Shown here: positions 10,018 to 20,563 of the stretch, one piece after another | How positions within the stretch are numbered: position 1 is the first letter of the stretch | Layout: each line of letters begins with the position of its first letter | DNA from: Fragilariopsis cylindrus CCMP1102 | Lineage: Eukaryota > Bacillariophyta > Bacillariophyceae > Bacillariales > Bacillariaceae | Assembly (NCBI GenBank): GCA_900095095.1 | Contig: FMBT01000642.1 | Span: forward strand, 1 to 30,318 | Reading direction: 5' to 3' | Length of the DNA stretch: 30,318 bases | Notes under the pieces: model-generated | Databases searched by the model: none | What the model was told of the DNA's origin: nothing | What the model saw: the letters and a program-made list of their open reading frames with translations, nothing else | Translations under genes and position numbers: made by a program

Positions 10018-10402
10018 GTAGTCAAGGCCATGATGCACCATCAATACAGATCTAATAACCTTGAAAGATTATATGGAGCTCAACATTATACCTATCGGTA
10101 CAAGGTCCAACTGTTGCTTAGGGCTGTGCCAAGTGCGCCTGTAGTCAAGGCCATGATGCACCATCAAGCCTGTAGTCAAGGCCATGATGCACCATCAATA
10201 CAGATCTAATAACCTTGAAAGATTATATGGAGCTCAACATTATACCTATCGGTACAAGGTCCAACTGTTGCTTAGGGCTGTGCCAAGTGCGCCTGTAGTC
10301 AAGGCCATGATGCACCATCAATACAGATCTAATAACCTTGAAAGATTATATGGAGCTCAACATTATACCTATCGGTACAAGGTCCAACTGTTGCTTAGGG
10401 CT
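10018..10402. repeat. Perfect 123-bp tandem repeat with a 31-bp partial unit
   Basis: Units begin with GTAGTCAAGGCCATGATGCA at 10018, 10141 (truncated after 31 bp), 10172 and 10295. The three full units look identical base for base as far as I can compare them, so the array is recent. 123 is a multiple of three and one frame reads through a full unit (KAMMHHQYRSNNLERLYG), but the 31-bp partial unit shifts the frame, and no start, domain or flanking coding sequence supports a gene. Confidence 0.9.
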
Positions 10403-11482
10403 GCAGGGAGATTAGGAAGGTGTCAGGGTGGGTTACAAAACAGGTTCCCCTTTTAGCGCCCACATCAGCATGGTCCTGCCCACATGCTTTCTCCTTGATT
10501 TTGTCCAAATTTCATGATGTTTCATCAATGCAAAGAAGTAGTGCCTTACTAAAGCATCCTCCATCAACTAATGTAAAGGTGATAGAGACAACTGTGCTAT
10601 AACTTTAGCTCATACTCTACTATTTGATTTTTAATCCTCCTCTCTTATGCACCACTTGTGGCATTTTGAAGTTCTTCCCCAAATTTCAACCAAATTTTTT
10701 TGTCCATACTAAATAAGAATAAAAATAATATTTAAATTTTGTCTAGTAAGTTTGTATTAAACAGATAGATACCCATGGAGGTTCTGTTTATTACAATTCC
10801 ATTAGTACCATGATGATGGGATGATTTTCCATTTCAATTCTTAATACTTTTCCTTGTTGCAAGCTAATCTTGCATGGTCAAAATAACTCGGTTCCATTCA
10901 GAACTAGCCTTGCTCTAAAGCCAATATGTACAATAAGGTGGTAGCAATCCTCATTATTAGACTGGTTCTTCATTAATATCTTTTTTCTCCTTCTTGATTG
11001 ATTGTTGTGTTTTTTGTTATTGCTGACTAAGCAAGCGCATGCTGAAATTTTTGTACTTGCCCTTTTATTTCTTCCAGTATTAGTGGATTTGAGCACATAC
11101 TGCCAGGCAAGCGCAACTCAGTAACCTTGATGCTGTTAAGCAATTAATTGTGCATTACTAGCTGGAACAATTGAGCCAGTCTACCTTCTACCTCTCTATA
11201 TTCTTTCATTATTTGGATCATGCATCAGGGGTAAGATCTATTTATTTGTTACTGTCCAATTATTCAATCCATTGTCACAAAACAGAGTTTTATTAGTACC
11301 TATTTCTTGGATTGCTGGTACTAAGAAGACTTAGGGTAGAGTTCACTGTTTACCTTGAACATACACTTGACTTGTACCATTCTTCAATTTTGGTTCGAAC
11401 TTTCATCACACATATATAGGCAGTCCTCTGTTCAGTCAAGTGACATTTTTTCTTAGCCAGGTGTACTCAGTTCACTTGTCCC

Positions 11483-11580
11483 TGATTGTCCTTAAGGCTG
11501 AGGAAGCATGCATGATCAAAAACTTATCTCAATTGATTGTCCTCAAGGCTGAGGAAGCTTGCATGCTCAAATCCCTCCTA
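11483..11580. repeat. 51-bp tandem duplication
   Basis: GATTGTCCT(T/C)AAGGCTGAGG starts at 11483 and again at 11534; both copies continue through a GCATGC-rich stretch to TATCTCAAT. Only two clear copies are present. Confidence 0.8.
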
Positions 11581-12567
11581 TCTCAATGAGGAAGCATACA
11601 GTAGGGCAGGTTCAAAAACTCATTTCCATTTCAACATTTTGATGCCTCCATTTAAATACACAGGTCTTGAAAGTGTTGTAGCATTTATTCCACTTTGGCC
11701 TGTTGTAGTTGAATCTGGCGGTCTAAACACATACCCATGTCCTTGCAATGTTGGAGGGGGTCAGAATTTCAGCCGCCATTTTATTCATACCTTGTATTTT
11801 AATGTTGGTGATTGTATGTATAATTTGTTTATATGTGGCCACACATTAGCCTACAGTTCTTCTTAATATGTTGTTGTGATTGAGAGCCATGCATGGTGAT
11901 GTAGTACGTGGCAATTTCCCCCTCAAAATTTCAAAACTACACATACTACAATAAAGACAGACTTGCAAATCTAGTACTGCTGTATGGTGTACCAGCCTAG
12001 TCAATTCTTCTAGAATCACATATCATTTCTATGCATATTTAAGGATATACCTGAAGACCATTTGTATTATCATATAATATATCATTAGTAATAGTTACAC
12101 ACTATGTGTAATGATGCTGAGCAGTGTAGTAGACACCTACTGCTACTGGGTTATGTTCCAACTTGAACCCATCTCACCAACAAATAATAATGCTGTCAAG
12201 ATCTGTATAAGTGAAGAAAGGCAACTGACTGATTGTTGGTGCTCTTTACTTCCTTATTACTGTTGTAGTAGACAGAACTGCATAACCTTTTACACTACTA
12301 CACTATTAAATTGTCATCTAGCTAGCTAAAATTCCATCTAGGCCTAGTATAGTAAGGCCTAAATAAGGCTTTATGCGATGCATGTGCTTGTTTGATTTTA
12401 CATTTTACAAAAGACCAAAGCATGATCAAGCAAACAAAACACACAAACACACAAAAAGCCTATCATCATCATCAACACAACCGCTTATCATCACACAAAA
12501 TCAGCAGCAACAACAACACCAAAAGGAAGGCGAATTGTTGTGGTTGGGATCAATCAATTGTATCAAA

Positions 12568-13894
12568 ATGAGCTCTCGCCAGCGAGAACAGGTCGGTGAT
12601 TTCTATGTTCATTTAGTAAATACTGATATTGCTGCCGATCAAGAAGGAGCAGGTGGATCGCGACGACGAGGACGTCAACCACAACTCGTTGTTGATAAGA
12701 ATCTAACGTCGTCGACGAAGTTACTTGCCTATAATGATAAACTACCTGGCAGCAATGGGATTAAAAAACCAACCGTACTCCATTTTTATGATGGTGGCTG
12801 AGGTAAGTTTTGCCATCCTTCTCTTCGCCATCTCTTTTTTTTCAATTCCTCCTCTACTTCTTTCCTAACATCATTGCATGCATCTTCGTACTTATTATCT
12901 TCAACTTTTTGTTTCTTTGTTTTTGTATGTAGGTGGATGCCGCCCTTGTGCGGCACAAATGGAATTATGGGCATCCACTATATCACAAGTACAATTTATA
13001 TGTGTTTGTGTTGAATCAAAACAGGTTGCCATCATGTTCCATCAAATGTTTTTATTCAAATACGCCAAGAATGGATATATACCCTCCAATGAATATATGC
13101 CAAGAGGATTTGGTCAACTTGGTTGTTCCGGATTTATTATCAGTGATATTCATGGTAATTTTATTACACGCAAATCATCTGCATATTTACAATATGGTGA
13201 AAACGCATTTCGGAATGTTGAAAAATTACTGAATACAGAATTACATGTACTGAACAATACAACGGCTCCAGTGGTAGCAGCTACCATTGATCGATCAGCT
13301 GTCATTATTGACCTAACGGAAGAAGAACCGGAATCTTCGAAGTCGAAGAAATCGGTTGGTGTTATGAAACCCCCAAAATCAGTTGGTGTTGAATCAATGG
13401 ATGATGAACATATTGAATGTACAAATTCATTTAATCGTGTACTGAAAGATCCATCATATGAAAATTTAGATGAACTTTATATGATATTGAAGATGCATTT
13501 TAAACATGAAGAGGATTTAATTGGGCTGTATTCAAATTCATCATCCAATAATAATAGTACATTTTCGAAACTTACTTCACATAAGATGGATCATGATCGA
13601 ATACTTTCTATTGCAAAGACTGAACTTGATCGTGTTGAGAACAATGTGTCATCAACGTCAGCAAGGAGTTGTAGTATGCCCCAACCAGGACAGCCACGTG
13701 TATGACACACGCAGTCGTCATCGATATCATGTTCGACGACGGCGCTATCATCATCATCATCATCATCTTCCTCGGAGGAATCGAAATTAGATATTGATAT
13801 TGATATAGTACATCAACTTATTGAAACATTCCATACCCATGCTGATACCTTTGATATTTTATATCAACAACAAATTCCATCCGAAGCAAAGTAG
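12568..13894 (+). CDS. Thioredoxin-fold / hemerythrin (HHE) fusion protein, two or three exons
   Basis: The ATG at 12568 (AAAATGAGC context) starts exon 1, which ends in TVLHFYDG. Exon 2 begins at 12933 after GTATGTAG and continues GCRPC, giving an F-x4-C-x2-C thioredoxin active site at residues 78-81, then GFGQLGCSGFIISDIHG as in redoxins. After a linker comes a hemerythrin domain: His235, HFKHE (His264, Glu268: HxxxE) and HKMDH (His292, His296: HxxxH). The frame meets TGA at 13703-13705. In the same frame beyond it are a Ser run and FHTHADTFD, the missing HxxxxD helix, ending at TAG 13892-13894. A 69-nt GT-AG intron at 13646-13714 would remove the TGA in phase. The product would combine a disulfide redox centre with a diiron (O2/NO/iron-sensing type) centre. 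Domain calls are strong; the exon structure is inferred. Confidence 0.7.
12794..12932 (+). other. Intron 1 of the redoxin-hemerythrin gene, with two possible donors
   Basis: The acceptor is TTTTGTATGTAG at 12932. A donor at 12794 (G/GTGGCT) joins FYDG to GCRPC with exact thioredoxin spacing. The consensus donor AG/GTAAGT at 12803 lies 9 nt downstream in the same phase, but using it would insert GGC-TGA-G, an in-frame stop. Confidence 0.6.
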
Positions 13895-14325
13895 TAGAAG
13901 TAGTAAGATAAATAACGAGACAAAAATGAAGAGAGAAAGAGATACACAGGAAGTAAAGTTTTGAATGACGTATGGATGTACTGAATCATCGCGATATTCT
14001 ATAGTTACATTATATCTATATTTATTGATTCATATTTCATACTGAGGAAAAACTGATCACCTCCTATTCTATTTTCTCCTTTTTTTTCTTTCCCAAAATA
14101 CATAAATAAAACGTCAAAAGCAATATATTGCATTCCAGTTTGTTGTCCTACTAAACAAACTATGATAATTAAAACGTTAACCTTTACAGTTATAGAATCC
14201 CCTATGTATGTATGTATGTATGTATGTTCGTATCTTTTGTTCAATCGTTCTCCTTTTTTCCTCTTCCTCTTCTTGTTTTCTCCTTCTTCAAATCTTGCAA
14301 CTTCGGACGGCTCGCGACGACTTCA
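13895..14325. other. Convergent intergenic spacer with TATG microsatellite
   Basis: This lies between the 3' ends of the redoxin-hemerythrin gene (+) and the repeat-domain gene (-). It contains a tetranucleotide TATG repeat (about 14202-14226) and AATAAA-like strings near 14105. No gene is supported. Confidence 0.6.
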
Positions 14326-16648
14326 TCAACGTTGATGGTGTTGTTGATATGCGAAATGATTATTATGACGCCCTAGTGGTTGTTGTTGTTGTTGTTGTTG
14401 TTGTCGTGGTGGTGGCGCTACTGAATGTGAGCTATTAAAATTACGCAAATGATTGAATGAATGAAGTTGATGTAATGCTGCAACTGTTCTTGATTCGTAT
14501 TGTTCGGCTTCTTCATCATCGTCGTTGCTATCAACATCATTGTCTTCATCATCATCGTCGTCATTACCGTTATGATGGTTTTCGCGATGGTCATCATCAT
14601 CATCATCGCTATTATTATCAATCCTCCTCTTCTTCCCCTTTCGCGCTGATGAGATGGTGGAATCATTTTCCTTTTTGACAGCACTCCCACCAGCAGATCG
14701 ACGTTTTCGTTTCAAATGTTTCTTTTTATCATACTTATCTTGAATCTTACCAATTTTTGTTTCTAATTGAAATTGTTTTGTTTGATTCATAATGGATGTT
14801 GATGTTACTTGTTGTTCTAGTTCAATAACACGATCCCATAATGAATCACGATTTTGTTCTAACATACTTTTTGGTCCCATTTCTAATTTTTGATATTCAC
14901 GACACCAAGCTGGTAAGAACAAATTGTCCTTACGACCAGCAGCAACATATTCAATCATTTTGGGTTCATTTAAGAAATCCTTTGGTGAATAAGTTGGTGG
15001 TGGTAATCCGACCCATTCCGATAATTTCGACGACGCATTAGTACTATTATCATTACTATTGTTATTATTTACAGGAGGAGGTGTAATAGTAGTAGGATCC
15101 ATAAATACCGTTGCTCCATTAAATTCAATAATTTTCCAACTCCCGTCTGGAAGAAAAACACGATGATCAGGATGGAAATGCCATGGTGCAAATACATGTA
15201 CTGTATTGCCGGGTCCAGTTCCGGATGGCCCCCCGACCGGCGATAGAGCTTGTGCTTGTGATCCCTGTTGCGATTTTTGTTTCTCATTGATATTGAGTTC
15301 TTTACTATTCCAAATCAATGATTTGTGTTCTTCTGATAGCTTACTAATATCAACCCGGATCATGGATGGTGAATAACCAATCCCCTCACAAATTTCGTTT
15401 CCACACGAACATGGTTTTAATCTCTTCACAACCGACTCTGATGATGCTGACTCACTCTTAACGACGACAACATCATCATCATTATTATCACCGGAAGCAT
15501 TATTAACAGTTGTTGTTTTAACTGTTGTTGTTGGTACTGGTACTGGTGTTGATGCTGCTGGTGTTATTGCTCTTGCATTATTAGATGAATGTCTTTTATT
15601 TCTACCGGTAGTATAAATACTAAATGGTCTGGTGTATATATTTCCTAGTAAATAATGTCCGCACCGTCTACCTGACCGTCCTCTAACACCATAATAAGAT
15701 GATGCAGATGGACAAAAATTTAACTTATGTCGACAGCAATACCCACCATTAAAACACACCACGGGATATGCACATCCATACGCTCGACATTCTGCCTTAG
15801 GCATCTCTATATTCGCTGTCCGGATCCAATCACAAATACGTTGCAGGTTATTATTATTAGGATCTGGCGATGGTTGTATCAATCGTTCGGCAAGTAATGT
15901 TGTTGTTTCTATACAACGGAAACCCCATGGTGGAAATTCTTTTATGATTGGTAGTAGCGATGCTGCTGCTACTGCTGACTGGTCTACTGATTGTGCTGCT
16001 TTTGCTGTTGCTGCTCTTGCTGATATATAAGGTGGTGTCTTATACGGTGGTCTTTTCGATTCATTTGGATTTTGATAAAATAATTGCAATTCTTGTACTG
16101 CTTTAGGTTTTTGATATCCATCTAAATATCTCCACCAATTAACGATAACAAGTTTTTCATTTATATCATTATCATTTGCTTCCAATAATAAACAATACGG
16201 TATATCTCGATCAACTACTAATGATGGTGCTTGTTGTAGTGGCGATAACGGCGACGACGGCGACGATGACGACGATTGGGATTTTTTCCCTGAACAAAAA
16301 CAAAACAAAAAAGGGTTGAGAATTCAACAAACGCAAATACAGGAACATCCTCGATTTAAAAAAAATAGAAAATCAGCGAAAATTCATAGCCCCTCAGCGC
16401 GAGCGCGATTCATTTTCAAAAACGGCTACATTTCGCCGATTTTCGATTGTTTTTTAAATCGAGGATGTTCCAATTGTACAGTAGAAAATATATGTCGAGA
16501 AGAAAAAGAAAATAGATACAAACTTACCATCGTTATCATCACCATCACAATCAACAACAACATCCTCAATCTCAATACCTAGACCCGTCTTCAATGTCAT
16601 TATCAAGCCGGAGTGGTGGAAATGCATCCCGTACAGATTGTGAATCAT
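14326..16648 (-). CDS. Unrecognised nuclear-type protein with tandem repeat domain, C-terminal part (two exons)
   Basis: Exon 2 (16289-14326) is a long intact ORF; its 5' end is a clear acceptor (TTTTGTTTTTGTTCAG/G). The matching donor G/GTAAGT is at 16527, so the intron is 16290-16527 (238 nt). Spliced from ATG 16648 this gives 694 aa. I do not recognise the protein. It holds IPYCLLLEAND...KLVIVNWWRYLDGYQ (copy 2 of a repeat), a Cys-rich block (CRAYGCAYPVVCFNGGYCC), PCSCGNEICEG, an aromatic/His block (HVFAPWHFHPDHRVFLPDG), a coiled coil, basic NLS-like KKKHLKRKRR, long Asp runs and a terminal poly-Gln. Upstream of the intron a different frame (FSSWNDSQSVRDAFPPLRL) matches the repeat better than the ATG frame, so ATG 16648 is doubtful and the gene probably starts at 18192. 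It ends in TGA. Confidence 0.6.
16290..16527 (-). other. Intron (238 nt) hosting a hairpin element
   Basis: The donor GGTAAGTTTG and acceptor TTGTTCAG/G are on the minus strand, and the split codon is GGG (Gly). The 131-bp inverted-repeat element fills over half of the intron. Confidence 0.75.
16341..16471. mobile_element. 131-bp MITE-like inverted-repeat element
   Basis: The sequence starts GGAACATCCTCGATTTAAAA and ends with the reverse complement (AAATCGAGGATGTTCC). The two arms pair for about 45-50 bp with few mismatches; in arm 2 the reverse complement reads GGAACATCCTCGATTTAAAA, then A2CAATCGAAAATCGGCGAAA. The GC-rich centre CGCGAGCGCG is itself nearly palindromic. The form fits a miniature inverted-repeat transposable element or foldback element. 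I could not define a convincing target-site duplication, and I noticed no second copy in the window. Confidence 0.6.
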
Positions 16649-17997
16649 TCCATGATGAAAATACTATTTTTTTCCCCTTTTTCTTCTTGAGATGATGATG
16701 GAGGAAGGAACAGTAGTATAGACAATTCGTTCCAATTTATTCAATTTAAAAATTGATTGATTAAAAAAATGGTACACGTGTTGATAAATTATCAATTGCT
16801 TCAATAAAAGAATTTTGTTGTCTTTGTCTTTGATTATGTTGTTGTTGTTGTTGTTTATTTTCTTCTTCTTCTACTTCTTCTTCTCCCTCCTACTATTAAT
16901 CCAATACCCAATCGAATTATATGATTTTGGACAAGATACAGCAATAATAGTATTCCCAGCTGTTGATTCGATTCTTTTACTATTAATATCTTTATCATTG
17001 TCCTCGTCATCAATGAGTTCAATTTACATGTTAATAATTTTTGTATCCTTCAAAATCTTAAATTTAATCGATTGTCATTCGATCATTATTTTCAGTGGGA
17101 TGGATGTAATAGTATTTCATGATCTCCTTTAAATACAATTGTTTTTGTTGACTTAATTGTCTCCAATAATTAATAATTACCAGTTTACCATATATATCAT
17201 CGGTTTCGTGTAATAACGAACGTGGTACCGAATGACGTCCGTATTCACCCGAACCTTTGATTTTCGATTTTAATGGTGGGAAATTTTTATTTAAATATGT
17301 AATGGATTGATCAAATAGTAATAATGATTTTGATTTTGATGATTTTGATGTCGATGTCGGAGGCGAAGCTGATGCTGATACCGATACAAGAAGTGACGCG
17401 GCTGCTGCTGCTGCTGCTGTCGATGGCTTCTTTTGTAGACTCTAATGACTTTTCTGACTGCTGCTGCACTAATATTGATTCTTCTTTTGATGATGATGGC
17501 TGTGGCAATGATGCCAATGTCAATGGTAATGGTAATGCATCATATGGGAATGTTCGTCATGGTACTGATATCAGAGGCATGTTCGTGAAAGAAATTAATA
17601 TTTGTCACGATCTGTTGTGCGACATTTTTCAGGATTGCAATCTGTCGATACTTTTTTTGAATTTCTTGAATAATTATTTTATATCTGAATCTTTGATATG
17701 ATATTTACAATAGAGTGTACATCCTTTAAAATTTTCTGGTATGGTACGACAAATAGTATTATTTGTTCGTTGATGCCGACCATGACAACCACCACCTTTC
17801 AATGTCTTCTTTAGTTTTGTTTTTGATTTTGTTTTTATTTTTATTTTTGTTTTTGATGATGATCCTTTTATTGTTGTTCCTTCCTTTATTGCTGCTGCTG
17901 CTGTTCCTCCGCTCCCGACTTCAGTTTTCTTATTCTTGTTCTTCGCACTAGAAGGGTTCGTCGTCGTCGTTGTTGGGATCTTCTTGTTTGTCTTCTT

Positions 17998-18046
<49 letters not shown>

Positions 18047-18192
18047 GGCACTTTCGATTTAGATATCGATGCCAATTTCGTAGTTGAATTTGAATTTGAA
18101 TTCGACGTTTTTGGCAATGCCGATGATGCCGACGACGCCGAAGACGCCGACGATGATGGTGGCGGTAGTTTCTTTGGTGATGGTACCATCAT
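16649..18192 (-). pseudogene. Frame-broken N-terminal part or upstream paralogue of the repeat-domain gene
   Basis: The ATG at 18192 opens a 172-codon ORF: a Ser/Ala-rich start, a 16-residue Gln run (CAA repeat, about 18000-18047), a Lys/Thr-rich region, then CHGRHQRTNNTICRTI and FKGCTLYCKYH, a Cys/His motif. The ORF ends at 17674. One extra A in the A4 run at 17677-17680 would continue it as IIIQEIQKKYRQIAILKNVA. Protein-like sequence then resumes in changing frames: a Ser/Gln-rich stretch (17523-17400), copy 1 of the repeat domain (17282-17088: FPPLKSKIKGSG ... KLVIINYWRQLSQQ), an acidic stretch, and finally FSSWNDSQSVRDAFPPL just before the intron. I infer one gene running 18192 to 14326. 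Base errors, missed introns or real decay could explain the breaks. Confidence 0.5.
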
Positions 18193-18314
18193 CGATCAAA
18201 AAAAACAAAAAAACAAGCTAATACCTTGAATCAAGGAAAATAAAGAAAATCAACCACTTGATTAGAGAACTATGAGGAAGGGGAAGATTAGACTAGGCTA
18301 CTCTTTTTGACTCC

Positions 18315-18320
<6 letters not shown>

Positions 18321-18350
<30 letters not shown>
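18321..18350. repeat. (CT)n microsatellite
   Basis: Fifteen uninterrupted CT units lie about 130 bp upstream of the ATG at 18192, on the opposite strand to the gene, i.e. (AG)n in its probable 5' region. Confidence 0.95.
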
Positions 18351-18355
<5 letters not shown>

Positions 18356-19807
18356 ACTATGAGTACGTATAGTTTTTCCGTATTGCTGTTTTGACGTCAT
18401 GACGAAAAAAAGAAATACGCAAGGAGAAAAGTGTGAGTTGTGAAGTGCAAAAAATACAGTCCTAATTATCCATCCTTCCTTCCTCTCTCTCTATATATAT
18501 TCCTGGCCTAGAATATCTGTCGTCGTCGTCGCTTTGCGATCGTCTATAGCTAACTTACCTTACACCTTTGTAGTCATACATGTAATATATGTGGCTTCTG
18601 TTCGTTGGATCCAACTTGTGCTTAGTTACTAGAGTGCTAGGAGGTACTTAGTAATTCAGAATAAGAATGTCAACTGAAAAATTATATGAGAAATCAGAAC
18701 GTCATCCTAACGAACAACGAAAGCAATTTAACGTCCGTCCTTCGATCTAATTATTTTATGGATTTTAAACAAATGTTCAATGAGCATTAAAGACTAAATA
18801 ATGTCTCCAATGGAATGGTCCGACGTACACGGACGGACGCGATTATTTCTTTCGTTCGAATGAAGGTAAAAAGCAAAATAGATAATTCTCGTCTTCAGTA
18901 TTACGTGAAATCGCGGGAGACATCACTTCGCGACATTGGCTCTTTCCCCCCCCCCCACTGGGTATCATACCACGCCACCCACATCTCCCCATTTTAGATA
19001 TTAAGCAATGGTGCTGTAGTACCTAATAATCATTGACTTTGATTGATTGTTTGTGTGTGTGTGTGTGTGTGAATTGTATGGCACTTGCCAGTGATAGAGA
19101 AATCATGCATGGGAAAGAGTCGAATGAGCGAGTCGAGTCGTCTACATAATTGAAAATACTCGTATCCCCCTCCCTGCTTGCCTTCCGAACGTCGGATTTT
19201 TCCAGGTGTACAATTGTATTCGCGATTTGCTAGGTATTTATTAGTTGTGTATATTGTGATTGATACTGCACTATAGATAGGTTGGAGGTTAACCATGAGG
19301 GCAACATAATGCTTGGATTGGATTGGATAGAATCCATCCACACGAAAAGGGAGGATCTTGTTCTACTCCGTCGTTTCATTCAGCTGTCTGTATGTCATCG
19401 AACTTTTGCGAGCGCAAAAAAGGAGGCTGGGATTGGATAGGAGGATACAAACGGAAAGGGAGATCTAGGTCTTCTCCCAGGAACCATATACCTTTTTGTT
19501 ATTTATGCTCTGGTATAACTTCTTAGGTAAATAGATTGGGCCTCCATGCGCAAAAGAAACCGGGATCGGATAGAGAACCATCACGGAGAGGGAGTTTTTG
19601 TACTGCGTTGCTTATCGTGGTAATCATAATTGCATACAGTAGTCGTCGTATATCTGAAATATGACCCCAAAACCGTGCTTTTAGCTTCAATAAGAGCAGC
19701 ATAATTAGGAAAATACATGGGTTCACTATCACTATAAACGTAACTTAGTTGGATAACTACTCGGAACCACAACATGGAAACCGATCTGTACTGGTTCGGA
19801 AATTGAG

Positions 19808-19930
19808 GGAGCTATGCATATCTATGCGCCCGGGGTCGTAGTCGCGATACGGACTGTAATAGAGCCACATTTGTTGGAGCTATGTATGTCTATTCAGTCC
19901 CGAGGTCGTAGTCGCGACACGGACTGTAAT
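19808..19930. repeat. Direct duplication of ~53 bp
   Basis: GGAGCTATG(C/T)AT(A/G)TCTAT starts at 19808 and 19876, and both copies run on to GGTCGTAGTCGCGA(T/C)ACGG and ACTGTAAT. There are a few substitutions and a small indel. The copies are separated by 15 bp. Confidence 0.85.
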
Positions 19931-20563
19931 TTGAGAACTAAGCCTCTCGGAGTTTAGCTAGGGGCATTATAAGCTTGGAAAGGGAATACTATTGAACAGC
20001 GTCATATTAATCGCGTACCAGTAGTCAACGTCTCACTCAAATAATATTACTCTTAGCTATTATGTAATAAAACAGCCTGTTAATTATGAAAGAACTAAAG
20101 AACATGAGTTCTCTCTGTTCTCCTTGGGTGATAAAGAAGTTGGGATTGGATAGGAACCACACAAAAAGGTTATGTATCTTAGTACTCAACGATTAATCGC
20201 TATTATGTATTATTTGTTCAGCCGTTATATACTTCTTGGTATTAGTAGAATCGCGCGTCGATGTAGGGTTCGCTATCACGAAAATAAATATCAATCGATA
20301 CCAATCAAAAACCGCATACATGTAAATCATTGCGCCACTAAGAGCTATCGAGTGACACACAAGTTCCAATTTAATATTATTACGAGTAAAGGAGTGATAC
20401 AGTTCACTGCACGACGGAGTCCTGTAGAGATAGTGGACCCTTTTTCATCACACTAGATAGCACTATAGGAGGAAATAAATATCGGAAACCAAACTCATCT
20501 CACAAAATCTCAAGCACTACACTGCACAATGAGATAGGTTGATTATATTAACACCAACACAAA

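Larger units (their letters stand above)
7751..12567. other. Gene-poor, repeat-rich interval
   Basis: I find no convincing gene in 4.8 kb. ORFs here are short, show no domains and cross the repeat boundaries. The interval holds an ~190-bp degenerate satellite (8453-9345), an exact 123-bp tandem repeat (10018-10402), a 51-bp duplication (11483-11580) and a small palindrome at 8331-8348. The rest is AT-rich unique DNA. The last few hundred bases should contain the promoter of the redoxin-hemerythrin gene. Confidence 0.6.
18193..20563. other. Non-coding interval with microsatellites and dispersed repeats
   Basis: No gene is supported in 2.4 kb. The left end should be the promoter of the minus-strand repeat-domain gene, with a (CT)n tract (18321-18350). 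There is also a poly-C run (about 18946-18957), a (GT)n tract (about 19052-19071), four copies of a GGATTGGATAG-centred repeat between 19316 and 20170, and a 53-bp direct duplication (19808-19930). Short ORFs here have no domains. Confidence 0.6.

Noticed and set aside
10018..10402. CRISPR-like array or repeat protein gene
   Set aside because: The units are 123 bp, contiguous and without spacers, in a eukaryotic context. The 31-bp partial unit breaks the only through-reading frame.
10878..11096. Short Lys/Asn-rich minus-strand ORF as a transposase remnant
   Set aside because: No catalytic motif, terminal repeat or flanking duplication can be seen; composition alone is not enough.
12799..12801. 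TGA as a selenocysteine codon in the redoxin-hemerythrin gene
   Set aside because: Diatoms do make selenoproteins, but the TGA falls where removal by the 12794 donor gives perfect thioredoxin spacing, and the second TGA (13703) sits in a disordered linker, not a redox motif. I saw no SECIS-like structure, though I could not fold the 3' region.
13703..13705. TGA as a sense codon (alternative genetic code)
   Set aside because: Other genes here end in TGA in good context (for example at 2287 and at 14326-14328), and Trp is encoded by TGG throughout.
18815..18997. 60-codon ORF before the poly-C run
   Set aside because: It is short, without domain or good context, and spans a homopolymer; not supported as a gene.
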